A stretch of DNA of 64,000 nucleotides from Dyella terrae (lineage in GTDB: Bacteria > Pseudomonadota > Gammaproteobacteria > Xanthomonadales > Rhodanobacteraceae). The stretch covers positions 2,294,001-2,358,000 of the forward strand of contig NZ_CP089414.1 of the NCBI RefSeq assembly GCF_022394535.1, given 5' to 3'. Shown in pieces: positions 45,923 to 55,268 of this stretch (the stretch's first letter is position 1; the number at the start of each line of letters is the position of its first letter). A program made the position numbers and the translations under genes. The notes under the pieces were generated by a model. It was not told the DNA's origin. It worked only from the letters and a program-made list of their open reading frames with translations, and searched no databases.

Positions 45923-47025
45923 CAGGCACCCGCCTTGCGCGGCTTACGCGGAGAGTACTGGTTGTGGAACATGCGGGCGGCTGCAATGAACACGATCAGG
46001 GTGATCAGCCACATCGGGAACGAATGGTGCCAATGGCCTTTGATGATCTGGCCACGGCAGATGGCCAGCAGCAGGTAATAGAAATAGAACGTGAGGATGG
46101 CCAGGAACAGACGGCCAAAGCGCGGTTCGCGCGGGGTTTGGCGCGACAGCGGCAACGCAAGCGTCAGTAGTACCAGCGTCATGAACGGCGCAATGGTGCG
46201 CCAGGCGAATTCTGCGCGTGTATCCGGATTGTCGGCGCGCAGCAGCTGGCTAAGCGTCATCGAGTGCGCGGGGTCTTCCTCGTCATCGTCGGACTGGATG
46301 CTGTCCAGCGACGCATCGTTGCGCTCGTACTCCATCTTGCGCCAGTTGTCCGCGCCCAGCGGGATGTCGTACTGGAAGCCAGTCCACAAGGCCAGGAAGC
46401 GGCCGCTGCCGTCGGTTTCCTGATAAAGCTGGCCGTGCTTACCGGTGACGATCTTCAGGTGCGGCACGTTGTCGTGACCGGCGCGCTCAGTGGCGATGAA
46501 GGTGTTGCCCAATATGCTGCCGTCACGACTCAGCTCATCCACGAAGATGATGCCGCCCTTGCCCGGCAGCGCGGTGAAACGGCCTGCATCGAGGCCCGCG
46601 GCGATCACCGAACGGTTGGCCGCAGCCACCAGTTGGTCCGAGGTGCGCGCGGCCCAGGGACCAAACCACAACGCCACCGCACCCACCAGGATCGCGATAA
46701 CTACGGCCAGGATACTGATCGGGCGCAGCAGGCCCGATGCGCCCATGCCGGACGAGGCCAGCACGTGCATTTCGCTCTCGCGGTACATACGGCCCAGGCC
46801 GTTGAGCACGCCCAGGAAGGCGGCCAGCGGCAGCAGTGTGGACAGGCCGTCCAGCATGTTCAGGCCCAGCACCTGGAACATCACACTGGCCGGGAAGCTA
46901 CCGTTCGCCACCTGCTGCAACACGTGCGCAAACGAGGTGCCGGCCATGACGGCCAGCAGCACGATGGCGGTGGCGGCGATGGTTTGCGCCAGCTCACGCA
47001 GGAAATAACGATCGAGGATGCTCAG
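45922..47025 (-). CDS. lptF: LPS export system permease LptF (apparent CTG start)
   Basis: Partner of LptG in the LPS transporter. The conserved family N-terminus [20 protein letters not shown] is encoded upstream of the first ATG/GTG (GTG at 46962). An in-frame TGA stands only four codons before that N-terminus. Between them the only plausible initiator is CTG at 47025, which has GAGGA six bases upstream and gives 367 residues, the usual length. Starting at 46962 would delete most of the first membrane helix. Other hallmarks: [16 protein letters not shown], the periplasmic domain with [13 protein letters not shown], and [16 protein letters not shown]. Confidence 0.88.
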   Translation of the reverse strand: MSILDRYFLRELAQTIAATAIVLLAVMAGTSFAHVLQQVANGSFPASVMFQVLGLNMLDGLSTLLPLAAFLGVLNGLGRMYRESEMHVLASSGMGASGLLRPISILAVVIAILVGAVALWFGPWAARTSDQLVAAANRSVIAAGLDAGRFTALPGKGGIIFVDELSRDGSILGNTFIATERAGHDNVPHLKIVTGKHGQLYQETDGSGRFLALWTGFQYDIPLGADNWRKMEYERNDASLDSIQSDDDEEDPAHSMTLSQLLRADNPDTRAEFAWRTIAPFMTLVLLTLALPLSRQTPREPRFGRLFLAILTFYFYYLLLAICRGQIIKGHWHHSFPMWLITLIVFIAAARMFHNQYSPRKPRKAGA

Positions 47026-47227
47026 AACCGGTCCTCACGCGCGGGGATACCCGCGCGGGCGCGCGGGCGGGGAAACAGCAGTGAAGTGTACGGGCTGGAC
47101 GCCTGTTCTTGGGGACTGTTTCTCGACATGCGATAAGATGAAGGGCTTGGCGCCGCCCCATCCGGGTGCAGCAAACCTCAAGTCTAGCCTGTCCGAACCT
47201 TTCCGGACCTTTCTGCAGGACATCTTC

Positions 47228-48715
47228 ATGACTCTCCAGTTCAGCCTTGGCTCCGCCGCTCCCGAATCCGTCGAAACCCCTTGCGTGGTCGTCGGCGTCT
47301 ACGAGAATGGCGTACTCACCAGTGCCGCCGCCCGCGTGGACACCGCCGCGCACGGCGCCATCAAGCGCCAGGTCGAAAGCGGGGACATCAACGGCAAGGC
47401 CGGCACCACGGCTGTGCTGTACGCACCGGAGGGCGTGGCAGCCAGGCGCGTGCTGGTGGTGGGTCTTGGAACGCAGAAGACGTTCGATGGTGCACGCTAT
47501 CAGAAGGTGAATATCGAGGCCGCCCGTGCCCTGGGCCGCCTGCCGGTCGACGGAGCTGTGTCCTACCTTACGGAAGTGGACGTGCCGGGCCACGACGCTG
47601 CCTGGCGCGTACGCACGGCTGCCCTCGCCGCCGACTTCGCAGCCTATCGCTACACCGCCACCTTCAAGCCGCGCGAGAAGGCCCCTCAGCCGGAGTTGGG
47701 CGCCATCGTCTTCGCCGCTGGCGACGACGCCAAGGCGGGCCTGGACCAGGCCGCCGCCATTGCGCAGGGCGTTCGTTTCGCCCGCGAACTGGCCAACCTG
47801 CCGCCCAACATCTGCAACCCCGCCTACATCGCCTCGCAGGCCGAGCAATTTGCCGCTCAGCACGACAAGGTCGACTGCTCCGTGCTCGACCACGAGAAGA
47901 TGGGCGAACTGGGCTTTGGCTCGCTGCTGGCCGTGGGTCGCGGCTCAGCCAACAAGCCCAAGCTCGTCATCCTGAACTACAAGGGTGGCGCGGAAGGTGA
48001 CAAGCCGTACGCCTTCGTCGGTAAGGGCATCACTTTCGACACCGGCGGCATCAGCCTCAAGCCGGGCCCGGGCATGGAAGAAATGAAGTTCGACATGGGT
48101 GGCGCTGCTGGCGTACTCGGCAGCTTCGTGGCTACGGTGAAGTTGGGCTTGCCGGTGAATCTGGTGTGCGTGGTGCCGGCGGTGGAAAACATGCCCGATG
48201 GCGACAGCTACCGCCCCAGCGATGTGCTCACCAGCCTGTCGGGCCTGACCATCGAAGTGCTCAACACCGATGCCGAAGGCCGCCTGATCCTGTGCGACGC
48301 ACTGACCTACACGGCGAAAACCTTTGAGCCCAAGGTGCTGATCGATGCCGCCACGCTGACCGGCGCCTGTGTCATCGCGCTGGGCAAGCACGCCAGCGGC
48401 CTGATGAGCAAGCATGATGACCTCGCCGCTGAGCTGATCGCCGCTGGCGAAACCACCCTCGATCGCGCATGGCGTCTGCCGCTGTGGGACGACTACCAGG
48501 TGCAGTTGGAGTCGGGTTTCGCCGATGTCGCCAACATCGGCGGCAAGAACGCTGGCGCCATCACGGCGGGCTGCTTCCTGGCGCGCTTCACCGAAGGCCA
48601 GCGCTGGGCGCATCTGGATATCGCAGGCACCGCATGGGACGAGGGTCGCAAGGGACTCGCCACTGGCCGCCCGGTGTCGCTGCTGGTGCAGTGGCTGATC
48701 GACCGCGCCGCATAA
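47228..48715 (+). CDS. pepA: Leucyl aminopeptidase (cytosol aminopeptidase)
   Basis: M17 dizinc/manganese aminopeptidase that also binds DNA in some bacteria (Xer recombination, gene regulation). The start is at [14 protein letters not shown] with AGGA upstream; the longer extension covers the promoter region. 495 residues. Active-site motifs are [29 protein letters not shown], and [16 protein letters not shown] (about residues 340-356). It is divergent from lptF across 200 bp, as in many gammaproteobacteria, and is followed by holC. Confidence 0.94.
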   Translation: MTLQFSLGSAAPESVETPCVVVGVYENGVLTSAAARVDTAAHGAIKRQVESGDINGKAGTTAVLYAPEGVAARRVLVVGLGTQKTFDGARYQKVNIEAARALGRLPVDGAVSYLTEVDVPGHDAAWRVRTAALAADFAAYRYTATFKPREKAPQPELGAIVFAAGDDAKAGLDQAAAIAQGVRFARELANLPPNICNPAYIASQAEQFAAQHDKVDCSVLDHEKMGELGFGSLLAVGRGSANKPKLVILNYKGGAEGDKPYAFVGKGITFDTGGISLKPGPGMEEMKFDMGGAAGVLGSFVATVKLGLPVNLVCVVPAVENMPDGDSYRPSDVLTSLSGLTIEVLNTDAEGRLILCDALTYTAKTFEPKVLIDAATLTGACVIALGKHASGLMSKHDDLAAELIAAGETTLDRAWRLPLWDDYQVQLESGFADVANIGGKNAGAITAGCFLARFTEGQRWAHLDIAGTAWDEGRKGLATGRPVSLLVQWLIDRAA

Positions 48716-48744
48716 CTAAGCGACGCGTTGCGTCACGCTCATAC

Positions 48745-48773
48745 CGTCATTCCGGCACAAAGCCGGAATGACG
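48745..48773. repeat. Palindromic repeat (CGTCATTCCGGC family)
   Basis: Twelve-base perfect arms CGTCATTCCGGC / GCCGGAATGACG with a five-base loop between pepA and holC. The same unit occurs twice, inverted, at 59170-59313. Confidence 0.85.
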
Positions 48774-48801
48774 ACAATGACGAAACTGAAAGGCTTCGCC
48801 C

Positions 48802-49224
48802 ATGCCTCGCGCCGACTTCTACCTGATCGACAAGCCGCGCTTTCGCGAGCAGCCTCTGCTGCTGGTGTGCGAACTGGCCAAACGTGCTTATGCGGCACAG
48901 CAGCCCACGCTGGTGCTGGCTCGCGATTTCGCGCAAGCCGAAGCCATCGACGAAATGCTGTGGGATTTCGACGAGGATGGTTTCATCACGCACCAGCTCG
49001 CTGGTGACGACGACGACCACACCACCGCTGTGCTGATCGTGCCACCCGGCATCGACACACCCGACCGGCCGATGCTGATCAATCTTCGCGAAGAGTGTGC
49101 GCCGGGCCATTACGACCGCGTGCTGGAAGTGGTGGCTGCCGATCCCGCCGAACGCGACGGCTCCCGCACGCGATGGACCGAGTACAAGCGCCGTGGCTTC
49201 GACGTGAACAAGCACGACATGTAA
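48802..49224 (+). CDS. holC: DNA polymerase III subunit chi
   Basis: Clamp-loader accessory protein that contacts SSB. 140 residues beginning MPRADFYLIDKPRFREQPLLLVCELAKRAY, with the chi-type FAQAEAIDEMLWDFDEDGFITH and the C-terminal RWTEYKRRGFDVNKHDM. The pepA-holC order (often followed by valS) is standard. Here valS does not follow; the sensor kinase converges instead. Confidence 0.9.
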   Translation: MPRADFYLIDKPRFREQPLLLVCELAKRAYAAQQPTLVLARDFAQAEAIDEMLWDFDEDGFITHQLAGDDDDHTTAVLIVPPGIDTPDRPMLINLREECAPGHYDRVLEVVAADPAERDGSRTRWTEYKRRGFDVNKHDM

Positions 49225-49267
49225 CTCGGCCAAAGGCCTACCCGCAGGAGCAGAGGGACGCTCCGGC

Positions 49268-52200
49268 TCAGCCGTCGACCGATTCTCTCGATGCCACCAT
49301 CTGTGCCTGGATGGCGTCGCTCAATTGCTCGCCGGTGAGCGGCTTGCGCAGAAAACCATCCATCCCCGCATCTCGCGCACGCACTTCTTCATCGCCACCG
49401 GAGCGCGCTGTGAGCGCCACGATCGGTATGCGGCAGCCGGGCTCCTCGCGCTGGCGAATCAATCGCGCGATCTGAAAGCCGTCGATACCCGGCAGGTCAA
49501 GGTCGAGAAGGATCACATCACACGTCGCCTGCGCCAGCTCGGCAAGCGCGGCCAATCCGTTGCCGACGTAGCGCACTTCATGCCCCGCACGCTCCAGCAG
49601 GCCACGCACGACAGCCGCCACGATCGCATCGTCTTCCACCAGCAGGATGCGCAACGGCTGGGCATCGACGCTGTCCACCCGCTGGGCCGATGCAGCGACG
49701 GGCTCCGTCGCCAACGGCAACGGCAACCTTACATGGAAGGTGCTGCCGAAAGCGACCTTCGATTCCAACTCGATGCTGCCGCCCATCATCGCCACCAACT
49801 CGCGACAGATGGCCAAACCCAACCCGCTGCCGGTGCTGCGCTGCGGCCCCGTGACTTGTTCGAAACGTTGGAACAACCGCGTCCGGCTTGCTTCAGGAAT
49901 GCCAGGGCCCGTGTCGATCACGCTGAAACGCAGGCCATGATCGGTAGAACGCACGCGCAACGTCACGCTGCCACGCTCAGTGAACTTCAGCGCGTTGTTG
50001 GCAAGGTTGAGCAACACCTGCTTGATCCGCAGCGCGTCGCCGATCATGCGCACCGGCAAGTCGCGCGGTAGATCCAATTCAAAGCGCAGGCCCTTGGCGC
50101 GTGCCTGGCCATGCGCTAGTTGCGCCACGTCGTCGATCAGGGCGCGCGGATCGAACGGTGCATAGTCGAGATCCAACTTGCCCGCTTCGATGCGCGCCAG
50201 ATCGAGTGCATCGTTGACTAGCTTGAGCAGCATGCCGCCGGAACGTTGCATGGCTTCGGCATAGTCGCGTTGCGTGCGGCTGAGCGGCGTGCTGAGCAAC
50301 AGCTCGGCCATGCCCATGACGCCGGTCATCGGTGTGCGGATTTCGTGACTCAGCGTGGCGAGGAAGTGTGTCTTGGCCGCGCTGGCCTGTTCGGCCAAGC
50401 GACTGCGTTGCTCCGCCAGCAGAATCTGCTGGCGCTCAGCCAAACGACGGCGCCATGCCTGCAGCGCCAACCAGGTGAGCAGAACGACCAGCACCACGTA
50501 CACGCACCAAGCCCACCAGCGCGTCCACGGTGGCGCCTCCACATGGATATGCAAAGGCTTCGGCAATTGCGCCCACACGCCATCCGCACCTGCCGCCATG
50601 ACATCCAGCGTGTAATCGCCGTACGGCAACCCGGTAAGGTCGCGCTGGCCGCGGCTGCCCGTATCGACCCAGGCGTTGTCCAGGCCGGCAAGACGGAAGC
50701 GATAACGGTTTGCCGTGGGATCGGCGTAGGAAAACACACGCGAATCCACCATCAGCCCGGAGTCGTTCCAGCCAATGGATAGCTGACCATCGACCGGCAC
50801 CGGCAGCTCGTGCAAGGCACCGCCGCGACGTACCCGTATCCGTGTGATCGCCACGCGCGGCGGCTCCACTCGAGGCGTCGCGCGATTGGGGTTAAAGCCC
50901 AACACCCCGCCAAAGGTGGGCGAATACACCATGCCATCGGGCATGCGTGCAAAGCCGCGCATGAATTCGCCGTTGCTTACGCCGTCCTGCAGACCCATTT
51001 CGCGGAACTGTCCGGTGGCCGTATCAAAGAGCCACAGGCCATCGCGACCGAAGATCCACACGCGCTGATGCTGGTCGACGGCCAGGTCGACAACGTTGAT
51101 GGACGGCCAGCCACGCATGGCGTCGATCTTGCGGTCGAGCGCCAGTCCGTCGCCGACGTAGTGATAGTGCTCCAGCCCATCGGGCCGGGCCGCCCACAGG
51201 CCGTCGGCGTTGAAATCGAACGCATCGACCGGCTGACTGTTGTCCATACCTGGCACGGGTTCGAAATGATCAAAGGTGCGATCGAGGCGCAGCATGCCGC
51301 CGTCGCTCGCGTACCAGAAGGTGCCATTCCTGAGCGTGAGCTGGCTGCCCCAGCGCGCCTTCTCTTGCGCGGGCTGCACGGCCACCGGGGTCACTGCCAG
51401 TGTGTCCTGATCGATCCGGAACAGGCCTTCGCCGAAACTACGCGCATAGAGTTTGCCATCCGGCCCGGCCTCGACCTCGAGCGGATGCTTCATGCCATGC
51501 GCGTATCCGTCGACCGCATCCAGCTTGCCGTTGGCATAGCGGAACAACGCACCACGCACCGTCACCCACAGTCGCGACGGCACATCCTCGGTGAGCGCGA
51601 GCACGTCGCCATGCAGGCCCGAAATCACGTGATCCACCTTGCCCGTACCCGGCCACAACCGATCCACGCGGCCGTCACGTTCACCAACCCAGATGGAGCC
51701 GTTGCTGCCGCGCGCTACGGCGTACGCGACCGAGTCGCGCAGGCTGTTGTCATCATCAGGGATGTGGGTGAATCGACTGACGCTGTCCCAGCCCGGCGCC
51801 AGATAACCCACGCCGCCATCGAACAGGGCGATCCAAAGGCCGCCCTCGCTGTCGGGTTGAACCTGCCAGACCCACGTGCCCGGCAGGTTGCCGTTGAGCA
51901 CCGGCTGGTTGGTGATGGGCTGGATATTCGCGTCGCGACCATCCTTCAGAAACAGGCCTCGCTGCGTGCCGATCCACATCCGCCCCGCCGGGTCGCGCAC
52001 ACTGCTGAAGATGTTGGTGTCGGGCAACTGGCCGACGCCCATCTGCTGCGCACGGTCGTCGCTGCCGACAACAAACAGGCCACGAGGGGACGCCACGCGA
52101 ATCTCATCGCCCTCGCCTTCGATGCGCCAGGCATCGAAGGGCTTACCCGTCGATCGATTGAGGATGGGATGAAACGCTCCGCTCGCATCGCGACGGAATA

Positions 52201-52861
52201 CACCATTGTCGGCGCCCACCCAGAGCTGGCCGTGTGCGTCCACGAACAACGCACCCACCGTGCCCACCTCTCCGGGGGTGTGGCCTGTCACCACCACATG
52301 ATCGAAACCGCGTCCGTCCGGGTGCATACGGTCCAGGCCCTCGGCCGTACCGACCCAGATCGAGCCGTCGCCGGTCTGGGCGATCGACCACGTCTTGTCA
52401 CTGGACAGACTCGTCGGATCCGCGGGGTCGTGGCTCCAGTGACGGAACGCACCGGTGGCCGGGTCATAGCGGTTGAGGCTCGCTTCCAGTCCCGCCGCCC
52501 ACAGATGGCCATCGTGGTCGAACATCAGCGCCGAGATGCCATTGTTGAACAGCGACTTCGGGTCACCCGCCACATGGCGGAACACCTGGAAGCCCACGCC
52601 GTCGTACCGTGCGATGCCGCTCTTGGTACCGAACCACATGGTGCCGTCGGGCGCCTGCACGACGGTATAGACACTGCTACTTGGCAGGCCATCACCGGTG
52701 CCGAATCGGCGGAACTGCGGCGTAGCCAGGGCCACGTTGTCCGATGGCTCGGCGGACGCCGACGTCGTGGCCTGCGCCGGCCCAGCCGCCGGCACGACCG
52801 CGTCCACAGACGTGGACACGCCCATGGTCAGGACGACGCTGAGCAGCAAGGACGGCAACAT
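49268..52861 (-). CDS. Hybrid two-component sensor with propeller domain (HTCS-like)
   Basis: The start at MLPSLLLSVVLTMGVSTSVD has GGGGGA five bases upstream and begins a signal peptide. 1197 residues: two seven-bladed periplasmic propellers built of Reg_prop repeats (PDGTMWFGTKSGIARYDG, GDGSIWVGTAEGLDRM and others, about 40-690), a Y_Y_Y domain (about 715-760), one membrane helix (about 780-805), a HisKA domain with LSHEIRTPM (His about 837), an ATPase domain (to about 1050) and a C-terminal receiver with VILLDLDLPGIDG (Asp about 1118). No helix-turn-helix output is present, so phosphate must go to another regulator. In related proteins the periplasmic part senses sugars or polysaccharide fragments; the ligand here is unknown. 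Confidence 0.88.
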   Translation of the reverse strand: MLPSLLLSVVLTMGVSTSVDAVVPAAGPAQATTSASAEPSDNVALATPQFRRFGTGDGLPSSSVYTVVQAPDGTMWFGTKSGIARYDGVGFQVFRHVAGDPKSLFNNGISALMFDHDGHLWAAGLEASLNRYDPATGAFRHWSHDPADPTSLSSDKTWSIAQTGDGSIWVGTAEGLDRMHPDGRGFDHVVVTGHTPGEVGTVGALFVDAHGQLWVGADNGVFRRDASGAFHPILNRSTGKPFDAWRIEGEGDEIRVASPRGLFVVGSDDRAQQMGVGQLPDTNIFSSVRDPAGRMWIGTQRGLFLKDGRDANIQPITNQPVLNGNLPGTWVWQVQPDSEGGLWIALFDGGVGYLAPGWDSVSRFTHIPDDDNSLRDSVAYAVARGSNGSIWVGERDGRVDRLWPGTGKVDHVISGLHGDVLALTEDVPSRLWVTVRGALFRYANGKLDAVDGYAHGMKHPLEVEAGPDGKLYARSFGEGLFRIDQDTLAVTPVAVQPAQEKARWGSQLTLRNGTFWYASDGGMLRLDRTFDHFEPVPGMDNSQPVDAFDFNADGLWAARPDGLEHYHYVGDGLALDRKIDAMRGWPSINVVDLAVDQHQRVWIFGRDGLWLFDTATGQFREMGLQDGVSNGEFMRGFARMPDGMVYSPTFGGVLGFNPNRATPRVEPPRVAITRIRVRRGGALHELPVPVDGQLSIGWNDSGLMVDSRVFSYADPTANRYRFRLAGLDNAWVDTGSRGQRDLTGLPYGDYTLDVMAAGADGVWAQLPKPLHIHVEAPPWTRWWAWCVYVVLVVLLTWLALQAWRRRLAERQQILLAEQRSRLAEQASAAKTHFLATLSHEIRTPMTGVMGMAELLLSTPLSRTQRDYAEAMQRSGGMLLKLVNDALDLARIEAGKLDLDYAPFDPRALIDDVAQLAHGQARAKGLRFELDLPRDLPVRMIGDALRIKQVLLNLANNALKFTERGSVTLRVRSTDHGLRFSVIDTGPGIPEASRTRLFQRFEQVTGPQRSTGSGLGLAICRELVAMMGGSIELESKVAFGSTFHVRLPLPLATEPVAASAQRVDSVDAQPLRILLVEDDAIVAAVVRGLLERAGHEVRYVGNGLAALAELAQATCDVILLDLDLPGIDGFQIARLIRQREEPGCRIPIVALTARSGGDEEVRARDAGMDGFLRKPLTGEQLSDAIQAQMVASRESVDG

Positions 52862-53028
52862 GCACTTCCCCCAGAAGCTTCTGATGATGCCAGACGTACC
52901 GCGCAGGAACGAGCACGCCGTTCGGCCGAGGGCTACGAAAGGCGCACGAAGGCGTTGCCTGCGGGGAAACAATCCGTTCCGGGGCCAGTGGCTGGCATCG
53001 GTCCGGAGGATCGTCCAGACTGCCCGCC

Positions 53029-53649
53029 ATGCCACGGTCACGCCTTTCCAGCCGCCTTTTGCTCGCCCTGTCGTGCGTTTCGGCGCCGCTGGCCACCGTG
53101 CGTGCCGCACCTGTCATATACAACTACGACACTACACACAGCCAAGTCCTTTTCAGCATCGACCACAACGGATTTTCACGGCCGTTTGGGCGCCTGCACA
53201 TCGCCAAAGGCTGGTTGCGGTTCGACGCGGATGACTGGAGCCAATCGGCCACCGAGCTGGACATCGACCTGGCCAGCCTGGACATGGGCGACGCGGCGTG
53301 GAACGCCGCGGTGCTCAAGCCGACCTATCTCGATGCGGAGAAGAACCGCTACGCACACTTCACCAGCACCTCGGTGGAACGGAAGGACGATACGCACGGT
53401 CTGTTGCACGGCAACCTCACCCTGCGCGGAGTGACTCACGCGATCGACATCCCCTTCACCTTCAACCGACTCGGCACAACCATCTATGGCATGCATACCG
53501 TCGCAGGTTTTTCCGGCACGGCCATGCTGCAGCGTGATGACTACGGCATCACCGCGACGCCCAACTCCGTCGGCCACAACGTAAGCGTGTGGCTGGAGCT
53601 GGAGGCCATCCAGGAAGACCCCAACCGCAGCAACAAGGAATCGCCATGA
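53029..53649 (+). CDS. YceI family periplasmic protein
   Basis: 206 residues with a signal peptide (SSRLLLALSCVSAPLATVRA) and a YceI lipocalin-like barrel: VIYNYDTTHSQVLFSIDHNG, SATELDIDLASLDMGD, GLLHGNLTLRGVTHAIDIPF and ITATPNSVGHNVSVWLELEA. The family binds isoprenoid/polyprenoid molecules. It lies upstream of a cytochrome b561 gene, overlapping by ATGA. Confidence 0.88.
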   Translation: MPRSRLSSRLLLALSCVSAPLATVRAAPVIYNYDTTHSQVLFSIDHNGFSRPFGRLHIAKGWLRFDADDWSQSATELDIDLASLDMGDAAWNAAVLKPTYLDAEKNRYAHFTSTSVERKDDTHGLLHGNLTLRGVTHAIDIPFTFNRLGTTIYGMHTVAGFSGTAMLQRDDYGITATPNSVGHNVSVWLELEAIQEDPNRSNKESP

Positions 53650-54218
53650 GTTTTCGCAACACCGACCGCCAATGGGGCTCGGTCGCCAAGTTTTTCCACT
53701 GGGCCATCGCACTGCTGATCATCGGCAATGGCATCTTTGGCCTGTGCATGGATCTGGCCGGCAATCCCATGCAGAAGATCAACTGGCTTGCGCTGCACAA
53801 GTCGATCGGCCTCACCGTGCTGGCGCTGTTCCTGCTGCGCGTACTGTGGCGCTTCTTCAATCGCCAGCCGAAGGACGAGCCCGCGCCGCGTTGGCAGCAA
53901 CTCGCCGCGCACGCTATGCACATGACGCTTTACGCGCTAGTCGCCGCGTTGCCGCTGAGCGGCTGGTGGTTCAACTCGATCGTCGGCAAGCCGCTGCAGT
54001 TCTTCAAGCTGTTCAACCTGCCGGCACTCACCGCCGCCAATCCCGACACGCGCCACCTGTGGCACGAGGTGCACGAATACCTGTTCTGGTTCCTCGTACT
54101 ACTCCTCGTGCTGCATATCGCCGGCGCGCTCAAGCATCACCTGGTCGACCGCGACAACACTCTGCGGCGCATGCTCCCCTTTGCACGCCTGCGCCAGACC
54201 TCTCAAGGAGAACGCTAA
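53646..54218 (+). CDS. Cytochrome b561 family membrane protein
   Basis: 190 residues, four membrane helices (about 17-37, 50-70, 93-113, 148-170) with haem-ligand histidines: FFHWAIALLI, LALHKSIGLTV, HAMHMTLYALV and LVLHIAGALKHH. The family transfers electrons from quinol in the inner membrane (superoxide:quinone oxidoreductase activity is known for E. coli CybB). The ATG is coupled to the upstream yceI stop, and its TAA overlaps the ATG of the second yceI gene. Confidence 0.9.
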   Translation: MSFRNTDRQWGSVAKFFHWAIALLIIGNGIFGLCMDLAGNPMQKINWLALHKSIGLTVLALFLLRVLWRFFNRQPKDEPAPRWQQLAAHAMHMTLYALVAALPLSGWWFNSIVGKPLQFFKLFNLPALTAANPDTRHLWHEVHEYLFWFLVLLLVLHIAGALKHHLVDRDNTLRRMLPFARLRQTSQGER

Positions 54219-54778
54219 TGAATCGCTCTGCACTTCGCTTTGCACCCTTGCTGCTTGCCCTTGCCTTGCCGGGTATCGCGAGCGCCGCCGACTATGCCGT
54301 ACAACCGGCCGGCAGCAAGCTAGGCTTCTCCGGCAGCTTCCAGGGCCAATCGTTCGAAGGCACGTTCGCTCAGTGGACCGCCGCCATCAGCTACGACCCG
54401 GCCAAGGTCGCCACCTCGAAGTTCGACGTGGACGTGGATCTGTCCAGTGTGAAAACGGGCGACAAGGATCGTGACGGCGCGCTGCCGGGCTCGGATTTCT
54501 TCAACGTGGCCAAGTTTCCCAAGGCGCACTTCGTGACCACGGGCTTCCGCCAGAACGGCGCGCAGGTGATTGCGGACGGCAACCTCACGTTGCGCGGCGT
54601 GACCAAACCGGCGAGCCTCAACGTGGTGTTCAAATCGCAGGGTGCCGGCGCCACCATGGACATCAGCGGCGCCGTGAAGCGCCTGGACTTTGGTGTGGGC
54701 GGCGGTGACTACGCCGACACCTCGGTGATCGCCAATGATGTGAAGATCAACGCGCACCTGGTGCTTACCGCCAAGTAA
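54218..54778 (+). CDS. YceI family periplasmic protein (second copy)
   Basis: 186 residues; AAGGAG ribosome site just before the TAATG overlap. Signal peptide to GIASA, then ADYAVQPAGSKLGFSGSFQG, DVDVDLSSVKTGDKDRDGALPGSDFFN and GNLTLRGVTKPASLNVVFKS. It differs from the first copy, so this is an old duplication. The yceI-b561-yceI arrangement suggests a quinone/isoprenoid redox function in the envelope. Confidence 0.9.
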   Translation: MNRSALRFAPLLLALALPGIASAADYAVQPAGSKLGFSGSFQGQSFEGTFAQWTAAISYDPAKVATSKFDVDVDLSSVKTGDKDRDGALPGSDFFNVAKFPKAHFVTTGFRQNGAQVIADGNLTLRGVTKPASLNVVFKSQGAGATMDISGAVKRLDFGVGGGDYADTSVIANDVKINAHLVLTAK

Positions 54779-54785
54779 TCCGTGA

Positions 54786-54825
54786 CCTCGACGTAGGAGC
54801 GCGCCCGTGCGCTCCTACGTCGAGG
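54786..54825. repeat. REP-type hairpin overlapping the grx-like gene end
   Basis: Perfect long arms (CCTCGACGTAGGAGCGC with complement) around a CGCCCGT-like loop. The right arm supplies the last codons and stop (54815-54817) of the minus-strand glutaredoxin-like gene. It shares the GGAGCGC core with 44773-44808. Confidence 0.85.
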
Positions 54826-55054
54826 CTTGCACGAACATCTGCACGGCCTTCGCATCGAACGGCCAGTCCAACTCCCGCCCATCCAGGCTGTCGCGCAACA
54901 CCGGCACGCGTGTGCCGTAGCGCGCTTCCAGCGCCTCGTCGTCGTCCACCCACTGACTGTCGAAATCCGGTGCCCGCGCCTCGGCCATCACGGCCAGCGC
55001 CTGATCGCACAGGTGGCAGTAGTCCCGCTGGAAAAGCACGTATCGGATCGGCAT
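54815..55054 (-). CDS. Glutaredoxin-like protein (DUF836 type)
   Basis: 79 residues from MPIRYVLFQRDYCHLCDQALAVM, with redox motif CHLC and the thioredoxin-fold cis-proline strand GTRVPVLRD. The length fits the short glutaredoxin-like DUF836 family. An ATG at 55096 would add 14 residues; neither start has a clear ribosome site, and I chose the one that places the first strand at the N-terminus as in relatives. Confidence 0.8.
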   Translation of the reverse strand: MPIRYVLFQRDYCHLCDQALAVMAEARAPDFDSQWVDDDEALEARYGTRVPVLRDSLDGRELDWPFDAKAVQMFVQAST

Positions 55055-55166
55055 AGGCGCCGGAAGATACCTCGACGGCGCCGGTTTCAGCGACATCCGC
55101 CCGTCGTTGATCCCGCCGTATCAGTCCCCTGCGTCATCTGTGTCCAGGCGGCGACTGGTAAATTCA

Positions 55167-55185
55167 AATGATAATAACTATCATT
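55167..55185. promoter_or_regulatory. Fur box
   Basis: AATGATAATAACTATCATT is a near-perfect 19-bp Fur palindrome (arms AATGATA / TATCATT), embedded in AT-rich sequence 84 bp before the start codon of the siderophore receptor. Iron-dependent repression is expected. Confidence 0.88.
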
Positions 55186-55268
55186 TACAAATTAAGGGCC
55201 CAGCGGGCCCGCCCGACGCCACACCGCCCGGGCTCTCCCCCTATCTACAAGACATCAAGGCCCTCCCG

